Shown here: in pieces, positions 1 through 12,900 of the stretch
Layout: every line of letters begins with the position of its first letter
Numbering within the stretch: the stretch's first letter is position 1
Assembly: GCA_008694505.1 (NCBI GenBank)
Contig: VZDJ01007747.1
Location: 41,148,523 to 41,212,522 of the forward strand
Reading direction: 5' to 3'
Origin: Cyanoderma ruficeps
Lineage: Eukaryota; Chordata; Aves; Passeriformes; Timaliidae
Length of the DNA stretch: 64,000 nucleotides
Program-made: the position numbers and the translations under genes
Notes under the pieces: model-generated
Seen by the model: only the letters and a program-made list of their open reading frames with translations
The model's database searches: none
Told to the model about the DNA's origin: nothing

Positions 1-59
1 ATCCAACCACAAGTCAAAACAACAACCCAATTTTTGAAGCAAAAAACCTACCCATCATA

Positions 60-500
60 TTTCCCTATGATTCACCAAGTTGCTTCAATTTGTTATAATG
101 CAAGGCCCGTCCCTGCTCTGACTTGATGGGACCAGCTTTGGAGTCTTTGATGTCAGAGGCCTTGAAAGCCCCATTTCACAGATGAGCCAGCTTTGCATAA
201 ATAAACAAAGTGACCTCTGAACTGGAGCCTGAGACCTGAGCACACTTCAAAGCACTGGGGGAGGCACTGGGGGGGCAGTGGGGAATGAAGCGATCAGCAT
301 CCATCATTAAGGCAGCCCCCACTCCACACTGCTGCTGAACAAGGGGTGTAAATAAAAGGAGGGAGGCAAGTAGGGAGGGAGTGAAATGAGGGGGAAAGTG
401 ATGTAATCCAGTCAGGCTTGAACAATTATAATGAGGCCTTCTCCTTCTCCCATGGATGAATGAAAGAAATCTCTCTGAACTCCGGCTTTAGGAGCTGACT
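60..500. promoter_or_regulatory. Candidate conserved non-coding element (enhancer-like), 5' end of window
   Basis: This is a by-eye call. The block has no repeat signature and no open frame of note, but it packs recognisable transcription-factor-like words. A FOX-type ATAAACAAA lies at 201-209 and runs directly into a nuclear-receptor-like half site (TGACCT at 211-216). ATCATTAA lies near 303 and an ATTATAATG homeodomain-like word near 425. Purine-rich GGGAGG stretches lie in between. Such mixed clusters are typical of bird and mammal developmental enhancers, but base composition alone cannot prove conservation. It could equally be ordinary unique sequence. Confidence 0.3.
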
Positions 501-517
501 CTCGCGTTTACCCAGAC

Positions 518-569
518 GCATCATATTTGCACATCATATTTGCACATCATATTTGCACATCATATTTGC
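518..569. repeat. Minisatellite, four copies of a 13-bp unit
   Basis: Four head-to-tail copies of ACATCATATTTGC occupy 518-530, 531-543, 544-556 and 557-569. The first copy differs only at its first base (G for A) and the other three are identical. The near-perfect copies imply a recent expansion. Each unit contains ATTTGC, the core half of a POU/octamer site, so the array repeats this word every 13 bp. The flanks (CCCAGACG before, TCCCTGATG after) are unique. Confidence 0.97.
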
Positions 570-700
570 TCCCTGATGTCCGTTACTGCTGCCGAAGTCT
601 AAGGGAGTGACCAAACTCAAACTACTTGTGCGAGGTGGATCTTGGGCCTTTCTAGGAGCTAAATCAGAATTTATTCGGTTGAGCCTAACCAGAAAAACTT

Positions 701-3099
701 AGATCATAAACTTCGAAGGAAAAGATTTGAATTATTTTTCAGCAGCCTTGAAGGTGCAGTAGATGGTGGATTAACACGCAGAAAAGCAAGCGCAATCTTA
801 AAAAGTAGGTCTTTGCAGTTTATCTCAGATACATTCAGGTTTTCCTGTAATACTTGCTGGAATTCAAAGGGAAGCACAAGGCAAAGATCAGTGTCCTTTG
901 GTTTAGGGATTGTTCTGCTATCCTGACTGGTTTATCTGATGCTCAGATGAATGGTCCATGAGGTACATGTGTAGGAAGGCAGTAACAGCTTTATCTCTGG
1001 GATATCACAGGGATTAAGGCGCTTGCTTTCCCCAGATCTCCTTAATGTGGATTAACACTCCAGGTTTCATTAGAATTTCAGCTGGTATTAACCCTCAATG
1101 GCCAGGGAAAAACAGCCCAACACTAGCACAAACACCACCTGAGAGCTACCACTGCCAGCTGACAGGGTTTTATTGCCCATCTTGTGATATTTGGGATGTT
1201 TCTGAAGGACCTTGAACATGATCTTGACCTTGAAGTCACTACTTTAAAATACAGGGGTATTTTTGTTACTGAATAACAACTCTTAACATCTGTGATTCTG
1301 AAGAACTCTGTGCAAATACACTCTAAAATCTTGGGCAAAGAGGAGTAAAACACAAATTTTCGAGTTCTTGTGATTTTTCAGCTTGTTTTGTGTTTTTTGC
1401 AAGGCCTGAACTATGGCTTCAGGATCCTTGAGACAGATGAATCTGAAGGGTGACTTGAAATCATTAAGATGGAAAGTCTTCACTTTGACAAATTCTGAAG
1501 TTTTTTTACCATCATTGAGGTCTAATTTACCATGAGTCCACTCTGAACCCTCTTTCCTACCAGAGGCAGACAGAACCAAACTCCAGTGAACTCATCCCAT
1601 TGACAAAAACTTGGCATAAATATTAGATACTATTTTGACTGGTTTTTGTAGATCCTCCATTAACCCTCCATCTCATGCTCACCATTCCTTAATTCCTACC
1701 TACATTAACAGTATCACCCTCTGTATTTACAGTGCTGATGTTATGAAAAGACAGGAAATGTGTTTAGAGTTTATTTGGAAAGGTTCAGTGAAAGCAAAGG
1801 TATCAGGAATATTTGGATAAAAAAGACCTCACAGAGGAAACCCCTCTCCTTGGCTCCAGTCAGAGAAAACCCCTCAAGATGGGAAAGTAGAAACTCAGAG
1901 GAGTGCATGGTCAAGGAACACTCTGTTTTTCTCAAAAAACAAACAAACAAACAAAATAAAACAAAAAACACACAAAACCACCCCAAAATCAAACTGAAAC
2001 CAAAGAACTCAAAATAAAATCAACATGAAGTAAAAGGTGACTGGCAGAGAATTTCCCTCTGTGACAGGCACTGGAGACTTTACTACCTACTGCCTTCAAC
2101 TGCAATTGGGCCAAAAATAACCAGTGGTATTAAAACTGGAATTTCCTGACAATTAAAATAAAAAAGTATGTGTTGGTGGCTTTTTTGGTATTTTCAGCTC
2201 TGGCCATTTTCATGAGAATTTCCAAGCACAACTTTTCATGGATTTCACTTCAGGCCCAGGGAAACTCTTGTAAGCAGGATGCTTTGCAAAAGGAACATTT
2301 GCAGGCCACCTGCCTCCTGAAGCACTGGAGAGGCTCCACAGACAACAGACAAAAGCCCTGGCTGGGTAATGAGGAAATGAGGCTCCTGTCCAGAGCTGCA
2401 TCAGTAACAGACATTTCTAAGTTGTGACGATGTACAGGCCCATTGTATCACCTGTCAGTGACAAAGCTCTGGATTGGTGATTATTGCTGCATCCCACATT
2501 TCAACAGCAGGTGAACATAATCAGAGATGACAGCTTTGAGACCAAGGAAGACTTAACTCTCTTCCACAGAATGAGAAAAAGGGGGACTGGGGTAGCACAG
2601 ACTTATGAAAACTGGTTTGTTTTACAAGCTGGTACCAACTGAGCTCCAACAGCACAGACAAACCAATCCTACTTCCACTGAGAGTTTCAGCAGCCCAGAG
2701 AGAATCTTTCACTGCTATGCAGCATTTCACTGCTACTACCAGCACCTGGACTAAATCTTTTACTACCAATTCCTCCTTAATACTGCAATCTCTGCTTGGA
2801 GACCAACATGGACATATCCCCATTCTGTACTCTTGCATAAAGAATGCTGTAGTTTATTGCTTGGGCTTGATTTAAAAACTTTGGTATGGAAAGGGATCAT
2901 GTAGTTCCTCAGAGAGGTAGACGTGGAGAGGTGGAACTTTAGAAAACTGGGGTATTTTAAGGGTATAAAGGGATTAATACATAAAAAACTGAGACAAAAA
3001 AATGAAAGCCTTTAAATTGAACATATATGAAAGCTTCCCGAGAGGAGCATCTGCTTGACTATGGAACAGTCACTCAGAAGAAGAGAAAGAAGCTCTATT
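701..3099. other. Unique non-coding DNA, no gene seen
   Basis: I see no exon, RNA gene or recognisable transposon here. The longest open frames (about 105 codons on the minus strand at 2521-2838, 98 codons at 1283-1579) match nothing I know and are overlapped by frames on the other strand. An A-rich low-complexity tract with CAAA repeats lies at 1934-1978. Confidence 0.6.
1934..1978. repeat. A-rich low-complexity tract (CAAA)n-like
   Basis: The tract contains several AAAC units and A-runs broken by single C or T. No target-site duplication or SINE body is recognisable upstream on either strand, so I treat it as simple sequence and not as a retroposon tail. Confidence 0.8.
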
Positions 3100-3756
3100 T
3101 CATAGAATCATAGAATAACTGATTCCAACTACAAGCCAAGTCCCTCTAAACCATGTCCCTAAGGGCCACATCTACATGTCTTTGAAATATCTCCAGGGAT
3201 GGTGATTCAACCACTTCCCTGGGCAGCCTGTTCCTATTCCTGACAAACCTTTCCATGAAGCAATTTTCCCTAATATCCAATCTAAACCTCCCCTGGTGCA
3301 ACTCAAGGCCATTTCCTCTTATGCTGTCCTTGTTACCTGGGAGAAGAGCTCGACCTGGCTACATCCTCCTGTCAGGGAGTTGTAGAGACTGAGAAGGTCC
3401 CCTTGAGCCTCCTTTTCTCCAAGTTAAACACCCCCAGCTCCCTCAGCTGCTCTCCATGAGACTTGTACTCCAGACTCTTCTCCAGCTCCACTGCTCTTCT
3501 CTGGACATGCTCCAGCCCCTCAATGTCCTTTCTGCAGTGATGGGACCAAAACTGAACACAGGATTTGAGATGTGGCTTCACCAGTGCCCAGCACAGGGAA
3601 ACAAGCACTGCTCTGGTCCTGCTGGCCACACCATTGCTGACCCAGGTCAGGATCCCACTGGTCTTCTTGGCCACCAGGGCACATACTGGCTCATGTCCAG
3701 TTGGCTCTCAACCAACACCCCCAGCTCCTTTTCTGCCAGGCACCTTTCCAGCCTCA
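3100..3756 (-). mobile_element. CR1 LINE, 5'-truncated 3' portion
   Basis: Read on the minus strand, this is the last part of CR1 ORF2 followed by the 3' UTR. It ends at 3100-3117 with the complement of the CR1 terminal repeat (CATAGAATCATAGAAT). The plus strand reads, in CR1-antisense order, the familiar blocks CTCCAGGGATGGTGATTC, CCCTGGGCAGCCTGTTCC and CTCCTTTTCTCCAAG. CR1 inserts by target-primed reverse transcription and usually leaves 5'-truncated copies, as here. The copy carries many substitutions and is inactive. Its 5' break lies near 3756, where the match to the ORF2 region stops. Confidence 0.96.
3372..3674 (-). pseudogene. Remnant of CR1 ORF2 C-terminus (reverse transcriptase tail)
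   Basis: This is a 100-codon open stretch inside the CR1 copy. Residues about 32-55 include KPHLKSCVQFW and KDIEGLEHVQRRA, and residues about 78-91 include LRELGVFNLEKRRLKG. These are the conserved blocks after the thumb region of CR1-clade reverse transcriptase. No catalytic YADD box or endonuclease domain is present because the copy is 5'-truncated. The apparent ATG start is an internal methionine. It is a transposon fossil and not a host gene. Confidence 0.93.
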
Positions 3757-6700
3757 GACTTTAGAACATGTAAAATTATAATGATCCAACTATGGATTTT
3801 AGAATTCCATTTGCCAAAGTTGCCTCATGTAGTTCTCAAAGAGACCTTTAGTAACTCCTGGAGTATGGTATGATTAATAAGAAAGAAAACACACAACAGA
3901 AAAGGATGAAAAAGGAGTCCTTGAAGATCACGAAATATTCTCTTCTGGCTGTATCTACACAGAGGAACTGTGGAGTTCTTTTGAGTTCATGAAGGATACG
4001 ACCTGTGCCTACCACACTCACCTCTCTCCTCCCCTTCTCTGTGCTCATGACTCGGTATTTGGTTCAGATCTGCACCTACTTTATAACCTTCTTCCCCTCC
4101 TTCCCCAACCACTTGCCATAATGCTGTGAAGGGAGAAACCTTTCTGAAAGTGCAGCTCTTCCTTGCTCCTTGTGGTCTATTGCTGCCCACAGAGGTCACC
4201 AAGTCATCTGAGACACATTCTCAGTCATGGCTCCATCTGCACATGGGGATGCTCCAGCTCCTGCTGCAACCACACAAAGAACCACAAGGAGAAACAGCTG
4301 GAGTTTTTCACTCAACCACTGCAATTCCCTGGCCTGCCATTACAACAATTACATTACAAAGGCAATCACGGCCCTTCTGCCATGCTGACTCCTCCAGACA
4401 CCAGGACCTCCTGCCTGGCTTCAGGTCTCTGTTCCATAGGGGGCAAGAAAACAATCCTTCCTCCTTTGTTGTTGTTGTTGAGGTTGCTTTTTTTATCAGC
4501 ATGCTCCAGCACACACAGACAGCAGCCCTGAGAGCCCTGTACCCACAGGCACCAGTCTGCGGTCACAGTTTTGATCTGCTACTGCAGTGGATGAAAGGGA
4601 GAAGAAATCAGAGAACAAGATGAGTGGTTAGGCTTCTGCCTTGTCACCAGCACTTTCTGAGCATGAAATAGCAGCCCCCAAAAGACAGCAATTACCAGCC
4701 AGCTGTTCCAGGCCCAGAACAAATTGGTAATATTTCCCAGTATTTTTTAATGCAAGCATCAAGGCTTTCTTAGGGACAGGGTCCCAGTATATTAAAGGCT
4801 CTTCACAGATAGCACCAAAGACAGACCCTGTTTAAAGAGTTTACTGCCTGTGTAATGCAGTGGATGTCACACATATTAAGGTTCCTTGAAAAACATATTT
4901 TTAGCATCCACTCATTTTGGCCTGGTGGGGGAATGATGGGGATCTCGCACTTTACAGAACTGAGAAGAAAAGCTTCATTTATAACACCAATCAGCCCTTT
5001 CAAATTAAAACCATTTCACTGCAGATATTATTTATAAGAATAAATCACTAGTTACTTACAGAAAGTTTATAAACATTGGGAAGAACTCTGTGATTTTAAG
5101 TGTTATGTGACAAATAAGTTTAAACAGTCCTTACTTTGGAAACCTAATTCTAGTGCCAAAGTCCAGAGAAGGAAAAGAAGGTCAGAGTGACACCTACCTC
5201 CCTTCCCTGGCTGCAGAAGAGATGATGGCTACATAGGATGGGTGCCAAAAGCCAGGTGGTATGAACATTCCACCCAAAAACACAGGCAAAAATTCCATCT
5301 TCAACAATCCTAAATTGCTTAGGGTTGGGGGAGGGAGGCATGCCACTGAAAGGACTAATGCAAGGTTAATGATAAGAAGAAGATTACAGCAGAGCCGAGG
5401 ATAAACTGATAAGACTTGGCTCCCAGCCTTCTATTTTAACCACTACACAGCTGCTGTCCCCCATAAAATTATACCTCTATCACTCCCCTCCCTACTAGCA
5501 CTGATCAATGTTTATTATTTTCTTCACCAAAACGTGTGGAAACATCATTGATACGTGTTCCATCTCCCTGAAAATCCACACGGCCAAAATAGGCCAGCAC
5601 AAAGAGATTCCAGAGGGGCTGGAAGGAAAAGAGAGGTCACACATGTCAGTGACTGAGCACAGGCGTTATTTTTGGATGGCATTTATAATCAAACAAAAAT
5701 AATCAATTGTACAGTCCTTTGCCTTCCAAACACTGAGATAATTTCTCAGTGTGGAATTACCCAATTCATCACGATGAACTGGGAATTGCAATACTGGGCT
5801 TTACAGCTAGGAATGTGGATCCAGCTGTTTCTTCCACTCCAGTACAAAAACTACTGAAACATTCTTTATGGGCTTACATATTTCATAGTCTTCTGGTAGA
5901 AAAGTAAAAATACCTCCTATGGAAGGAAATGAAACATCCTACGACAATTACCAAATGAAGCAAAATGTCAGAGAGGACTGCTGCTCAACATCTTTAATGG
6001 GAAAAGTGTGTTTGCTTGAGGTGAAAAATCACACCTCATCAAGATAGGTCAATAGGCTATTATGGTTTAACTTTGATTTCAAGAAATAACAGCATCTATA
6101 AGTTGTAGAAGTGCTAAGACATCAACAGAGGATGATGACTTTTAATTGGACATTGCAGAGCATATAATAGTCTAAGTGTCTAAGATGTTCATTATGTTCA
6201 GTGGGGCACAAGATGTTGTTAGGGAATCCTTCCTCTCAGATTTAAGAAGATAACTACTTCAGGAAACAGTCCATATATGCAATAAATACAAATTTTAATG
6301 TGTCATTGGTAGTAGTCAGCCCCTCATCAGTCACCATTCCACAACTTTATACTCAAATCTCTTTCGACAAATAGACTTTCTAAAGGTTAGGTAAACCACT
6401 AAGTCAGAAAGTAAAGAAAAAGCATTTGAAAGGATAGAGAGAAAAATGATTTTTAGCTTTTTAAACTTAGATTTGTCTTTTATAAACAAATTGATATGCA
6501 GTTGTGTAACAGAAATATGGAAGTGGTGTAATCTCTCTGACCACTATACTTAACAGCATGACAATAATGTAAAGGAATTGAAATTTTTGGGGTCAATGAA
6601 AGACAGAAAGTAGCCTTGGTATCTGATGATTTCAAGACTTGCAACATTGTCCCCATATGCTGTTGAATAGATAATTTTATTAATGAAGTGCCATTTACCT

Positions 6701-7240
6701 TCTGCATTATGTTCAATGAATGATACATATATCTCTAGGTCATTGTCAGACTAATAATATGCTGGTTTTAGTAGCAAAATGTTATCACTTTCACAATTCT
6801 GTCCAAGAACAGCCCTGGACAAGTGGCAATTTTGTTGGCTCCCAAAACAAACTGAATACTTGGCATCCTACCTAACGTGAGGATTACAGTATATTACACA
6901 GGATAATGCTGGCCTGTGTCTTGCCAAAATTAAACCTAACCTAATTACATGGAGTAAATTATAGCTTTCCATGTGGGGTAAAACACAAATTGTAAAAATG
7001 GTTGCTCCGCAATTAACTATATAATCCCAATGCTGTCAATAGAAATTTCTAAAACATGCTTCAAAACAATGACTAGTGTAGCACAGTCATTCCTGTGGGA
7101 TGGAATTAAATTCCTTTGTGTGTTTTTGTGTTTTTTTAAATGCCTGTCCTGGCACACGGCCAGCAGTCTATAAGAACAACCACCATCTTAGGTGGATGGT
7201 GATCCGAAAGGACCAGAGACAGAAGCTGCCTAAGAAAACA
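3757..7240. other. Unique non-coding DNA, no gene seen
   Basis: I recognise no gene. The longest open frame of the whole window (165 codons, plus strand, 4126-4623) lies here. It is overlapped by a 122-codon frame on the same strand and two on the other, is rich in His, Gln and Leu, and has no domain I can name. A short (TTG)n run sits at 4467-4480. The stretch 5.9-7.2 kb is strongly AT-rich and featureless. Confidence 0.6.
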
Positions 7241-7289
7241 CAGAATCATAAGATAGTCTGGGTCGAAAGGGGCCTTTCAAGGTCATCTA
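7241..7289 (-). mobile_element. CR1 3'-end fragment
   Basis: The plus strand reads CAGAATCATAAGATAGTCTG, then GGTCGAAAGGGGCC, then TTTCAAGGTCATCT. This is the antisense of the last ~50 bp of a CR1 3' UTR (consensus wording: agaatcatagaatggtttgg...aaggtcatct). Only the extreme 3' tail remains, so this is a severely truncated insertion. Confidence 0.85.
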
Positions 7290-8559
7290 AAAATATATGA
7301 AACTCAAGATTATTTTAGGCTGAATTTAAAAGATTTTTAGCGCTCAGTAGCAAAGTTACTGTATTTTTTTCAGAGTGAGGGTACAGCTCTCCCCAGTACT
7401 CAGAATCCTCTATGGTCGGAGATGCAACATGTCATATGTTAATGCATTTCACATCTTGAACCTCTTTTAAAGGCTTCACTAAGATGAAGCAGGGGCAGGG
7501 AGTCTTCATGAACAATACTGGTTTGCAGACAGGAAAATACATTGAGGAGACAAACTAGGGCTGCAAGCGGAATTCAGCGCTTGTCAATGAACCACAACTA
7601 CCTAACACCTAACCAGAGTTAGCTGTCACCTAGGACCTCGCCCAGATGATCCATAAAAAACTTTTTCCAAGAGGTATTTCACCCTCTGATATTTAGAAGC
7701 TAAAGCAGGTGCAGTTTATTAGCTTCCTTTGCAAGTTACTCCATATGGACTGCTCTGGAGAGCACTGGAAGCCACAATCTGCACCAAGGGGGCAACTGGG
7801 AACATTTAAGTCCTGTATTCCAAAAACAGAGAACGTCTCAGTATTATCTGTGAAGGGAAAGTTTTTTGGTTTTGTTTCGACTAGTAAACAGCACTTTCTC
7901 TAAAATCTCTAAATATTACTCTAACAAGCACTGCAGTTTACACACCTTATTTTTTACTGTGATAATGCACTTTATTATTAACATATTCATATGAATATTT
8001 CATACTGAATGTATTCCACACACTGTTTGCTATTTTAAACAACAGATGTGAGAGGGATTTAAATGCCAATTTTAAAACTGTGCAGTAGATTGAAATCCTG
8101 TGAGCCATTCATAGATTGCCAGATATTCTATTTACATGATTCCTCCCATGTAAAATACTTCAGGGAATACTCCAGAGTCTGGCATATGGTTTAGAATGAT
8201 GATGACTGATGTTGGAGATGCCACACAGACAACAGGACATATTATCTGGTTACATCTGTGCGTAAAATGCTTCGAGATTTTTTGATGGAAGGGGTTATGA
8301 ATGTGTGAGGCTGAGATGCTGCATTTATGTCCCTCTAAATCATGCTCAGAGATAACAAGCAGTTAGAGCCCAGTCAGTGCAAAACCAAGCACTTTTATGA
8401 ATGCATTTCATTGCATCCATGTGCTGTTATCCCCCTGGGCAATTATGACTTGTGGGTGAACCTTGAAAAATTGGGGAGGATCGGCTGAAAAGGAGAACTC
8501 CAATGCCAAAACACATCCAGAGCCTGAAAACGGAAACCTTGTGAGAATACCCTGTGCAC
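7290..8559. other. Unique non-coding DNA, nothing recognised
   Basis: AT-rich sequence with no open frame above about 65 codons that looks coding, no repeat family and no RNA gene that I can see. Confidence 0.55.
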
Positions 8560-8775
8560 AGTTGGATTGCAGAGCTTACTCTTCCCTCCTTCCAGCACCG
8601 GGGAAACCCCTGTCCATGCCACAAATCTGACTGACTTCCACTTCTGCATCTGCAACCTCACAAATCCCACGGGCCTGAAACTCCCACGCTCTATAGCAGA
8701 GGCCCTGCCTGACAGATTACATGCAAATGTTACAAATACATCACAGGCTGGAGCAGAGGAATGTTCACAGTGCTG
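8560..8775. promoter_or_regulatory. Candidate conserved non-coding element with octamer site
   Basis: This is a by-eye candidate. The block is richer in GC than its flanks, keeps a few CpGs (CACCGGGG, CCCACGGG, CCCACGCT) and contains a perfect octamer word ATGCAAAT near 8721. No repeat family is recognisable. Two frames stay open across it (93 codons plus, 113 codons minus). Neither resembles a known protein, and a coding explanation is not favoured. Confidence 0.25.
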
Positions 8776-9699
8776 CAGACACACTCAGGGAAAAAAAAAT
8801 CCAGCAAGACCCCTCAGTGCAGTCCCCACGGTAATACATCCTGAATGAGGAACTCTATCATGTGAAAATATTCCTAATAATTCCTTCTGTTTTCATTAAT
8901 AATACTAAATTTCCTGCTTCTGGGGTATCTTTTGTTTTAACAAGTCCAGCTTTTTGTCTCATCTTCTGAAAAACTGCACCACTGTAAGTCTATTATTACT
9001 ATTTATGCTGAAATCTTTTAAATGGGCCAGACATCCATATCCAAAATCAGCAATTTGCAAGCCATAATCTCATACCAACCAGATTAACATGACACCTGAG
9101 ATGTGTTTTCTTTCAAGACACAGGAGTCTGAATGACTGAAAGTACCAGAAATGCATGAAAAAATCATCTTTCTGCTTCAGAAACATATGCAGTGGATTCT
9201 GTGGTGCTCGTGAGTGACCTTTGGTGATTTTTTCTTGACAAAGAGTCAACCAAAATTTGAAGCAAATTGTAATAGTCCAATAGTTTGAAATCACTAGGGG
9301 AAAAAGAAAAAAACCAGGAGGTGTTTTCTTACTATCTGAAATACCTCATTCTGGCCCAGAAATAATTAGGGGTGGATAAATTATCTGGCCTGCGATTTTC
9401 TCTGGCATATTATTTTACTCACGTCTTTCTTCTTCCTCTGCAGGGGGTGCTTGTGGTCATATTGTTCTTTTATTTATGGCTCACAGCCTTTTCAGTGGCA
9501 GCATGCACACCCAAGTGCAGGCCCAGAGCGGGAATGCAAATTCCTTGGGAGGTAAATGGGGAAAGAAAAACGTCCAGACCATGCCTAATCTTTACAAGGA
9601 TGGCAGTTAAACAAAACTATACCCTTAAAACCCAAAACGGGGGAAACAGCAATGCTTAATTATAATATCATTGTGTATTTGTGAGCTTTACATTTAAGA
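8776..9699. other. Unique non-coding DNA, nothing recognised
   Basis: No gene, repeat family or RNA gene is recognisable. There is a short A-run at 8791-8799 and scattered TTAATAAT words near 8890-8910. Confidence 0.55.
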
Positions 9700-9990
9700 A
9701 AGGAAGCCTTTCAAAATTCTGCTGTAAACCAGCACCTGTATTATCCAGCTGATGCACCCCCTGATTTATTTTGCTCAGTGGTGACTTTGCTTCCACTCCG
9801 AGTCGGTCGCTCCCAGGATTGCTCTCTGGCTCAGCTTTCAAGCTGATTTCTCTGACAAGCTGGCAGCAATAAAATAATTCATTCCAGAGGCTGAGAGAAT
9901 CACCCGCAGCATATACTGCGAGGATCGCCTGGCAGCAGTACAGAGGCCTACGCAATGGGAAGCCTGGGGTAAACCCTGTGCTGGGATGCC
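9700..9990. promoter_or_regulatory. Candidate conserved non-coding element
   Basis: This is a by-eye candidate. The sequence retains clustered CpGs (CCGAGTCGGTCGC near 9798-9810, ACCCGCAG near 9902, GCGAGGATCGCC near 9918) inside otherwise CpG-poor DNA. It also contains GCAATAAAATAATTCATTCC around 9865-9885, a SOX/homeodomain-like AT-rich core. CpG retention in non-repeat, non-exonic bird DNA often marks hypomethylated or constrained elements. Open frames across it are unrecognised. Confidence 0.3.
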
Positions 9991-12900
9991 ACAGGGAGGA
10001 GGGAAGGCCTCGGTAATTCAACCAGGAATAAAGGCAGCCTCATGCAAGTGGGATGGGAGGAACGCCAGAGTGGGGTGGCTCCAAAGAAGAATCGCTGACA
10101 GGAAGAAGGAGCAACCACGGAGGGGAATATTTTTAATAAAAACAGAATTTCCGTGAGAAGAAGCAATGGGATGAAGCCTGCAATGTGTCACAGGTCTGTG
10201 TATCCTTGACTGCTTCCAAAAGCACAGGGAACATAACTGAGGACAAGTCAAAGAGCCATGCTTTTTGCAATGATTTGATATAGTTTTTTCTGTCTGGAAA
10301 TGCTGGGAATCCACAAGCTGGAAAACAAATAATCTTTATGCTAAGTAATATGATGTAGGAAGTAACTCTGAAAATCTAAAAAATACAGAACAGTGCTACC
10401 TCTTTTCAAAAGAGAAAAGGTAAACTCAGAATGCAGGAAGAGCACAGGGTTTTGGATCATATCTGTGTATGGGGATTCTCTAAGAAAAAACAGGCTTGAG
10501 ATATTGCATGTCCCTGTGGAAGGCACTGGAACTCCGGGTGTTCAAGGCAATCAGGATTTCCCTGTATCAGCATGACACAGAATGAACTGCCCAATATCTG
10601 ACTGAACAATCATCCTGTTGCAAGGAAGTCTGATTACACATCCCTGTGTACTCCCAAGCCAAGCCCATCTGGGTAGAGATCTGTCACTGTTTTTTTAATA
10701 AACTCCTGGAGTAGGATCTGCTGTCTGATCTATTTGAGGGCCAGGGACTCCACTGCCTTTATGCCCTCAAACCTGTATTAGGACAGCCCCAGCTGACTCC
10801 CACGTGCTGCATTGGAGTCCCACTGCAAATCAGGGTGATTTGGCAAGTTCCCTCTGAGATAACACAGCAGAAAAACAATGTTTGACTGTGCTGGCCTTGC
10901 TCTTTGAGTGCTCAGAAATTACACTGTCGGAAAACTATCTCAGCCTCAGCATGAACCTTTCTTAATTTGACTCCTGGTTGGTGGAACCATAATTTGTCAG
11001 GATTTCACACAGTGAGAAGTCTCTTCAAGAGGCCTTCTTGTAAAAGTGAGAGCTGCCCCTCCTGCTCAACTCAGTTCGTTCAGTTCAGAGGGCAGATTTC
11101 CATTGCTTCCACTCAAACTTGCCCGTTCACTGATCCTCAAGGATTCCCTGGCCAATGTCAAATGCCTGGCCTGAAGCTGGGATAGCTCTCCACAAAGCCT
11201 GCGTGGGAGGTGATGCACCATGTTGCCCCTTCCCAAGCAAAAGGCAATGCAACCACACTGTCTGTCCAGCAGGGATGCAGAGCAGGCTTCAAAACATGAC
11301 ATTCAATCCCATATTGAAACCTTTCCATTGAACTGCCAGGCTGAAGCTGGCAGAATTTAGGATTATGTTTCTAATTAGGCAGAAAATTGCTCCTATTTTA
11401 TTTCTAAGCTACACGTTACTCAAGTGACCAGCTATTCCAAATGAAAACTGCATTGGAAAATTCCCAGAAACTGAGGTGTGGCATTAATTCTGTATAAAAC
11501 AGAGCAGAAGGCAGCTGTCTCCCTTCAATAGCATGAGCAGTTAGTTGGTGCCCAGCAGTCTTAAGAAGATTAAATATCACCTTAATTTCAGAAGCCTCCT
11601 GCTCTGGCTGTAAAAATGCTGTAACTGCAATAATAATACAACCAATTGTAAAGCTTCAATGTTTGACTTGGATTAATACCACAGCTACTTTATTCTACAG
11701 GGAAAGTACTGCAGTGAATCTTATGTGCTATCTCCTCCAGATGAGAAGGGTTAATTACCCAATATTCATTACGGCAATTGTGGTTTTGTTTGCTCAGTGG
11801 AAAAAATTCTGTTTTCTGCTTTACAAACAATGGGTTAATCTTATCAAAAGGAAAAAAAAACCACCTCTGAAAGCAGATTTTTTTTCCATTAGCCTTTTTG
11901 AAAAAGGAAGAAAACGAGTAAGCATTTTTGGCTACTAATGGGGGGGAAAAAAGTCAAATATCTATTTTGGGGACAGTAAAGCTGGGTAGCATATACCCAT
12001 GTTTGTAGGCAAACACATCAGGGATTGTTCAGGGCACATTTCACAAGAGGCCTTCAGGAGCTGTTACCTCAAAGCCATCAAAGCCTCTTCCTTTCCTTTA
12101 AAGGGGAGATGTGGAACAGACAGCACAGCACCAGTCAGGTTCTAGGCTCTCCTCCACCACTGGAGAGGTGACCTCCCCTGCTGATGGCCCAGGACCTCAT
12201 CTGTGAATCCATCAGCAAAGGGTTCCCACCAACTGGGAGTAACACGAGGATGAACAGAGCCAAATTGTGAGCCTCTCTGGTACAGGCAGGGATGCAGAGA
12301 GAGAAGCATGTTGTTTTAGTGTGTATAACTCACTCAAATTTACCATGCAGTTTTGGCTTTCAATCCCATATTTCCTGTCCTAATCTCATACACAATGTAG
12401 GTTTTGTACTGTTAAACAGTTTCTCTGTGGTTGCTCCACAGTGATGGGCAAATTGATTCCTGTATGAAAGGCCAGACTCTGTTTTCAGATACTTTCAGTG
12501 TTTCCACTGGTCTGAAATGGGAGTAGCTGCTGTGTTCAGGAACAACTGGTGGAGGATAAGGCACAGGTATAAGGCACAGAGAGCTGACTGCTTCTCAGTT
12601 CTCCCCAGTGCCTCTGATGGAAAATGAGGAATATATTCACTCCTTTTACTGCCTCAAAATTTTTACTCATAGTAATATTAATTCTGCCTTTTCTGATGTT
12701 GCCAAAATTACATATTCTTTGGGTAAAGACTGCACAACTGTTCCCAACTATTTGTGCAACAGCACTCCTCTACAAGGAGACAGAAATAAGAGCAACATTA
12801 GCACTCCTTTAGAGGAAAGGCTAAATACAAACTCCTTTTAACAACCTGTACAGCATGACAGCAACATTATACAACTATCACAGGCCTGATCAAAGGACAC

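Noticed and set aside
170..200. CCCATTTCACAGATGAG as antisense MIR
   Set aside because: The match ends after about 17 bp with no flanking MIR sequence on either side.
518..569. CRISPR-like array
   Set aside because: The 13-bp units are directly adjacent with no spacers, and the genome is vertebrate. It is a minisatellite.
4126..4623. Longest open frame of the window (165 codons, plus) as a possible gene
   Set aside because: It overlaps open frames in other registers on both strands, has no recognisable domain, and nothing around it supports an exon or promoter.
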